Positions 59,966 to 64,000 of a stretch of 64,000 bases of DNA are shown here, one piece after another; positions within the stretch are counted from its first letter, which is position 1, and every line of letters starts with the position of its first letter. The translations under genes were made by a program, and so were the position numbers. Source of the stretch: Chryseobacterium sp. BLS98 (GTDB lineage: Bacteria > Bacteroidota > Bacteroidia > Flavobacteriales > Weeksellaceae); assembly GCF_001045445.1 (NCBI RefSeq), contig NZ_LFNF01000005.1, positions 310,001 through 374,000 on the forward strand, read 5' to 3'. The notes beneath the pieces were generated by a model. The model saw only the letters and a program-made list of their open reading frames with translations. It did not search any database and was not told the DNA's origin.

Positions 59966-60310
59966 ATGAACTGTCTTGAATGCGGCGAAAAAATTATCGG
60001 CAGAGCAGACAAAAAATTCTGCAACGATGCCTGCCGGAATGCCTATAATAATAAGCAGAATAAGGATTCTACCAATTTAATGCGGAATGTCAACAATAAG
60101 CTTCGCAAAAATTACCGCATCCTTTTGGAGCTGAATACGGACGGTAAAGCAAAAATTCCCAAATCCAGAATGGATGGCTTAGGTTTTGATTTCGATTATT
60201 TTACCAACCTGAAAGTTTATAAAAATGGCTCTGAATACCGTTTCATCTATGACTATGGCTATAAATTTTTAGAAGATGATTTTGTACTGATTGTAAAGAA
60301 TCAGACATAA
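59966..60310 (+). CDS. small zinc-ribbon protein
   Basis: Start at ATG 59966. A longer frame to 59669 lies antisense-like inside the HPP gene and is not used. The 114-residue protein opens with a CxxC-x12-CxxxC motif (Cys3, 6, 19, 23: MNCLECGEKIIG, KFCNDACRNAYNN), a DUF2116-like zinc ribbon, followed by a basic helix and a small beta domain. A nucleic-acid or protein-binding role is plausible. It is coupled to the HPP gene. Confidence 0.75.
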   Translation: MNCLECGEKIIGRADKKFCNDACRNAYNNKQNKDSTNLMRNVNNKLRKNYRILLELNTDGKAKIPKSRMDGLGFDFDYFTNLKVYKNGSEYRFIYDYGYKFLEDDFVLIVKNQT

Positions 60311-60345
60311 TCTGCACATCACCCACAAATATTGTATATTGTATT

Positions 60346-61254
60346 ATGAAAGAAATTGTCCTTATCACCGGTGCCGGCGGAATGATCGCTAGAAAACTCT
60401 CTAAAAAGCTGGAGAAAGAATACACAGTAAGATTCCTGACCCGGAAGAAAAAACATGACAACGATTTTGAATGGGATATTAAAAACGCAACCATGGATGA
60501 GTCTGCTCTGGACAATATTTCCCACATCATTCATCTGGCAGGAGCCAATATTTCGGAAAAACGCTGGACTAAGGAAAGAAAGCGGGAACTGATATCCAGC
60601 CGTGTAGATTCTGCAGGACTTCTTTTAAAAACCTTAAAAAAGAAAAAAATAAAGCTCAAATCTTTTATTTCCGCTTCAGGAATCAATTATTACGGAACCG
60701 TAACAACTGAAAGAATTTATTCTGAAAATGATCCTCCGGGCAATGATTTTCTGAGTGAAGTGGTGGTTTTATGGGAAAGGGCAGCAGATGATTTCAAGGA
60801 ACAGAACCTGGCTGAAAGAGTGGTTAAAGTACGGACCGCCGTTGTTCTTTCCAGGGAAGACGGTGCATTAAAGAAAATGGTTCCTACCATACAATACGGT
60901 ATAGGATCTGCTTTGGGAAGCGGAAAACAATATATGCCGTGGATCCACATTGAAGATATCTGTTCAATTTATGAAGCTTCTTTAAAAGATACTACTATTG
61001 ACGGGGCATATAATGCTGTTTCTCCTCAACATACCACGAATGAAAATTTAACCAAGAAGATTGCTGAAGTCCTTGATAAACCTCTTTTTATGCCTCATGT
61101 TCCCGCTTTTGTTCTGAAGCTGATATTCGGAGAATTGGCAGATGCATTACTGGAAGGCTCAAGGGCATCTTCACAAGAGATCCAGGAAACAGGGTTTCAA
61201 TTTAAATTTCCGGATCTGAAAATGGCTTTAGAGAATCTTTTGAAAGAAAGGTAA
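60346..61254 (+). CDS. TIGR01777-family NAD(P)-dependent epimerase
   Basis: Extended SDR enzyme of 302 residues. The cofactor loop is LITGAGGMIARKL near the start, and IHLAGANISEKRWTKERKRELISSRV is the family hallmark. SFISASGINYYGT contains the catalytic tyrosine region, and GAYNAVSPQHTTNENLTKKIAEVL with ALLEGSRASSQEIQETGFQF closes the domain. Such proteins (YfcH type) are of unknown substrate. It is the last gene of a plus-strand run and convergent with marR. Confidence 0.9.
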   Translation: MKEIVLITGAGGMIARKLSKKLEKEYTVRFLTRKKKHDNDFEWDIKNATMDESALDNISHIIHLAGANISEKRWTKERKRELISSRVDSAGLLLKTLKKKKIKLKSFISASGINYYGTVTTERIYSENDPPGNDFLSEVVVLWERAADDFKEQNLAERVVKVRTAVVLSREDGALKKMVPTIQYGIGSALGSGKQYMPWIHIEDICSIYEASLKDTTIDGAYNAVSPQHTTNENLTKKIAEVLDKPLFMPHVPAFVLKLIFGELADALLEGSRASSQEIQETGFQFKFPDLKMALENLLKER

Positions 61255-61295
61255 TAATAATCCCGTAGAAGCCAAATCCAGTCAATTGTTCTTTT

Positions 61296-61718
61296 TTATA
61301 TCTTGATGCTTTTCAAGGCCTTATTCAGCAGAAATGTGAGTGTTTGTAATTCAGCATGATCCAAAGCTCCCGAAACCTGATCAGCAACCGTTTTCCGGAA
61401 GTTCTCCGAATTATTGATCAAAAACTGCCCTTTTTCTGTAGCAGAAAGATTAAAGATTCTTCTGTCGGAAGTACTTTGCTTCTGCACTATAAGGTCATTT
61501 TTAATTAAAAATTTAATCTGCTTCGACACTGCTGCCTGACTGACATTAAATGCCTTAGAAATCTGCTTTCCGGTAACTTCCTCTTTCCGGTATATATATT
61601 CTATAATATTGTAATGGGTGGCGGTAACTCCGCTGATATTTCCTTTATTCATATTGGCCAGTATAAAGCACTGCCAATCTGTAAAGGCATTAAAAAAATC
61701 ATCATTCTGTTGTTTCAT
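61296..61718 (-). CDS. MarR family transcriptional regulator
   Basis: Winged-helix repressor of 140 residues. Start at ATG 61718 (MKQQNDDFFNAFTDW); a GTG at 61727 is also in frame. The DNA-binding unit reads GKQISKAFNVSQAAVSKQIKFLIKNDLIVQKQ, followed by the wing STSDRRIFNLSATEKG. It is divergent from the UvrA-like gene across 48 bases, which are largely filled by a near-perfect palindrome. It probably represses both genes and is relieved by a small toxic ligand. Confidence 0.92.
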   Translation of the reverse strand: MKQQNDDFFNAFTDWQCFILANMNKGNISGVTATHYNIIEYIYRKEEVTGKQISKAFNVSQAAVSKQIKFLIKNDLIVQKQSTSDRRIFNLSATEKGQFLINNSENFRKTVADQVSGALDHAELQTLTFLLNKALKSIKI

Positions 61719-61727
61719 AAAAAACAC

Positions 61728-61756
61728 TTAACTTAGTTAACTATTAACAAAGTTAA
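61728..61756. promoter_or_regulatory. MarR operator and divergent promoters
   Basis: A 29-base near-perfect palindrome built on TTAACTTNG and its complement; the two halves differ at four symmetric pairs or fewer. The minus-strand -7 box TAACTTTG (61755-61748) for marR lies inside it. The uvrA-like gene starts ten bases to its right, so one bound dimer could block both promoters. Confidence 0.75.
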
Positions 61757-61766
61757 TGAAATTATT

Positions 61767-64000
61767 ATGAAAGAGATTATCATCACCCACGCCCGACAGA
61801 ATAATTTAAAAAATATTTCATTACGCATTCCAAAGAATAAAATAACGGTTTTCACAGGGGTTTCCGGATCCGGAAAATCTTCTTTGGTATTTGAAACCAT
61901 TGGAGCTGAAGCCCAGCGTCAAATCAACGAGACACAAAATAGCTTTATAAGAAACCGTCTGCAGCACTTCGGGGTTCCCAATGTTGATAAAATTGAGAAT
62001 CTGAACGTCCCTTTCATCATCAATCAAAAAAGATTAGGTGGAAATGCACGTTCCACAGTAGGAACAGCCACGGACATTTACGCCTCCCTCCGGTTGCTTT
62101 TTTCCAGAATTGGAAAACCGTTTGTAGGCTATTCCAATATATTCTCATTTAACAATCCACAGGGAATGTGCCGTGAATGTGAAGGGTTAGGCTATGTACA
62201 AACCGTAAATATAGAAACTCTTTTTGACAAAAATAAATCGCTGAATGAAGGCGCCATACAGTTTCCAACATTTCAGCCCGGTGGTTGGCGGCTCACCCGG
62301 TATATTCATTCAGGTTATTTCGATAATGACAAAAAGCTTAAAGATTTTACTAAGCAAGAATGGGAACTATTGCTGAATGCAGAAGAACACAGTCCGAAAA
62401 ATCCCGGTAAGGAATGGGGAAAAACAGTAAAATATAAAGGCGTTATTCCAAGAATTGAAAATTCATTTCTGAAAAAAGATTCTAAAGAGAATATAACCAG
62501 AAAAGATACTTTAAAAAAAGTCATTATTACCAAAGAATGCCCTGTCTGCAAAGGGCAGCGCCTCAATTCAAAAGTACTGTCATGTAAAATAAACGGCAAA
62601 AACATTGCCGACTGTACAGCCTTATCCATCGATGACCTGTTAAACTTCATCCGGGAAATACTATCTGAATCGTATGTTTCCGTTATACTGGAACTTGAAA
62701 AAAAACTTCAAAACCTTCTTGATGTAGGTTTACAGTATCTGAGCCTGGACCGACAAACGGACACGCTTTCAGGAGGAGAATCCCAAAGGATAAAAATGGT
62801 AAAGCAGTTAGGAAACAGCCTTGTAGACCTGTTGTATATCTTTGATGAACCCAGCATTGGCCTTCATCCTAAGGATATAGACCATATCGTAGACATCATC
62901 AGAAAAATAAGGGATAAAGGAAATACCGTTCTGATTGTGGAACATGATCCGGACCTGATCAAAATAGCAGACCTGGTCATCGATATGGGACCCGGTTCAG
63001 GGAAAAACGGAGGTGAAATTATGTATCAGGGAACCTTTAAGAGTTTAAAAAATGCTAAAGGCAAAACAGGCAGCTATTTCAATAAAGAAAGGGTTTACAA
63101 TGTAAATCCGAGACCTGCCAAAGGCTTTCTTGAAATAAATAACGGTAATCTTCACAATTTAAAGAACGTCAGTATCAAAATACCCACCGGAATCATGACT
63201 GTGGTAACCGGTGTAGCAGGCTCAGGAAAAAGTACGCTGATCAATAAAGTTTTACCTTTATTTTATCCTCGAGTCACCGTAGTGGACCAGTCTGTTTTCA
63301 CAGCGAGCAGCCGTTCAAACCTTTTAACCTACCTTAACCTGTCAGATACTGTTAGAAAGCTTTTTTCAACCTCCAACGATGTCTCTGAAAAACTATTTAG
63401 CAGAAACGGGCAAGGCGCATGCCCCAATTGTAAAGGTTTAGGTATTGAAAAGATAGACCTTGCATTTATGGATGATATCGAACAGCCTTGTGAAGTCTGC
63501 CATGGATCAGGATACAAACCCGAAGTTTTAAAATATGAATATCAGGGGAAAAATATCGCTGACATTATGAATATGACCGTTTTTGAAGCCCTCCATTTTT
63601 TCCCGAAATCCGGCTTCGAACATGAATTTGGTCTGCTGATCAAATTGGGCTTGGATTACCTGACCCTCGGACAAAGGCTGGACAGTTTCTCAGGCGGTGA
63701 AAGGCAGCGCCTGAAACTAACCAGAGAATTGAATCACACCAATAAAATTATTATCCTGGATGAACCCAGTACAGGCCTCCATCCTATTGATAATGAGAAG
63801 CTCCTTTCTTTTTTCCAGGAATTAATCAATAAAGGAAATACCCTGATCGTTATTGAACATAATCTGGATATTATTGCCCAAGCGGATTGGATCATTGATA
63901 TTGGTCCCGGGGCTGGGAAACTTGGCGGGAAGATTGTATTCGAAGGAACCGTAGAAAAACTGCTGTCTGCCAGCGATTCTGCAACCTCCATTTATTTAAA
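61767..64000 (+). CDS. UvrA-like ABC ATPase, probable drug-resistance type (3' end outside window)
   Basis: Twin-ABC protein related to UvrA, open from ATG 61767 to the window edge (over 740 residues), with no stop. Walker A sequences are GVSGSGKSS (31-39) and GVAGSGKST (near 482). Signature segments LSGGESQRIKM (near 335) and SGGERQRLKL (near 643) follow, each with LDEPS or FDEPS. Zinc-finger cysteines occur in CRECEGLG, CPVCKGQR and CPNCKGLG. It is shorter than canonical UvrA (about 940), with reduced insertions, like the stand-alone UvrA-like proteins that confer drug tolerance. The divergent MarR gene supports that role. Confidence 0.87.
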   Translation, partial: MKEIIITHARQNNLKNISLRIPKNKITVFTGVSGSGKSSLVFETIGAEAQRQINETQNSFIRNRLQHFGVPNVDKIENLNVPFIINQKRLGGNARSTVGTATDIYASLRLLFSRIGKPFVGYSNIFSFNNPQGMCRECEGLGYVQTVNIETLFDKNKSLNEGAIQFPTFQPGGWRLTRYIHSGYFDNDKKLKDFTKQEWELLLNAEEHSPKNPGKEWGKTVKYKGVIPRIENSFLKKDSKENITRKDTLKKVIITKECPVCKGQRLNSKVLSCKINGKNIADCTALSIDDLLNFIREILSESYVSVILELEKKLQNLLDVGLQYLSLDRQTDTLSGGESQRIKMVKQLGNSLVDLLYIFDEPSIGLHPKDIDHIVDIIRKIRDKGNTVLIVEHDPDLIKIADLVIDMGPGSGKNGGEIMYQGTFKSLKNAKGKTGSYFNKERVYNVNPRPAKGFLEINNGNLHNLKNVSIKIPTGIMTVVTGVAGSGKSTLINKVLPLFYPRVTVVDQSVFTASSRSNLLTYLNLSDTVRKLFSTSNDVSEKLFSRNGQGACPNCKGLGIEKIDLAFMDDIEQPCEVCHGSGYKPEVLKYEYQGKNIADIMNMTVFEALHFFPKSGFEHEFGLLIKLGLDYLTLGQRLDSFSGGERQRLKLTRELNHTNKIIILDEPSTGLHPIDNEKLLSFFQELINKGNTLIVIEHNLDIIAQADWIIDIGPGAGKLGGKIVFEGTVEKLLSASDSATSIYL

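Noticed and set aside
1..64000. tRNA, rRNA, riboswitch or transposase genes
   Set aside because: I looked for cloverleaf ends, conserved rRNA blocks, known aptamer cores and transposase motifs in the spacers and found none I could support.

Overview
The window reads as chromosome of a flavobacterium close to Chryseobacterium (Bacteroidota, Weeksellaceae). The evidence is low GC with AT-rich spacers, many promoters of the Bacteroidota type (-7 box TAnnTTTG with a TTG or TTTG about 19 bases upstream) and almost no Shine-Dalgarno sites. The gene content also fits: small 20-25 kDa beta-barrel proteins, an rpsF-rpsR-rplI operon without ssb, and sucA next to sucB. No rRNA, tRNA, CRISPR array, prophage or intact insertion sequence was seen.

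Layout. 1-2.9 kb: end of an F-type ATP synthase operon on the minus strand (atpB-atpE-atpF-atpH, the last cut by the window edge). 3-9.4 kb: ffh, then four small outer-membrane barrels and a lipoprotein, mostly single-gene units, then phoH. 9.5-16.4 kb: a SAM hydrolase family gene, an orphan 2-oxoacid dehydrogenase E2, small unknown genes with a TPR gene remnant, a ClC antiporter, and rpsF-rpsR-rplI. 16.6-23.1 kb: an AraC regulator divergent from a TolC/HlyD/MFS drug efflux operon and an aldehyde dehydrogenase. 23.1-32.2 kb: a secreted thioredoxin, a lipid A type acyltransferase with a glycosyltransferase, an exonuclease, apaG, sucAB and a membrane-anchored SRPBCC protein.

32.4-53.4 kb is the most distinctive part, a storage and peptide-bond region. 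A glycogen operon (glgB-glgA-lipoprotein-glgC) faces an esterase with a carbohydrate-binding domain and an M17 aminopeptidase. Then comes a block of amide-forming enzymes: two clear ATP-grasp ligases, an esterase, a GCS2 carboxylate-amine ligase, a class I glutamine amidotransferase and a further ATP-grasp-like protein. Beyond it lie cyanophycin synthetase (cphA), cyanophycinase (cphB) and isoaspartyl peptidase. Polyglucose and cyanophycin metabolism therefore sit side by side, with an uncharacterised ligase island between them. The island is the best candidate for an undescribed pathway.

53.5-64 kb: mixed housekeeping and accessory genes: methyltransferase, GNAT, PH/SHOCT protein, hisS, HRDC protein, a tail-less SSB, an arginase-fold protein with an altered metal site, HPP membrane protein, epimerase, and a MarR regulator divergent from a UvrA-like ABC ATPase that runs off the end.

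Non-coding structure is unusually informative. Five spacers carry degenerate tandem heptamers that hold a strict 7-base phase for 40-150 bases, two of them inside operons. Two of these spacers also carry copies, in opposite orientation, of a 54-base double-hairpin element whose differences fall mainly in the loops. Several TTG-initiated ORF starts are really the TTG of a -7 promoter box, and starts were moved downstream accordingly.
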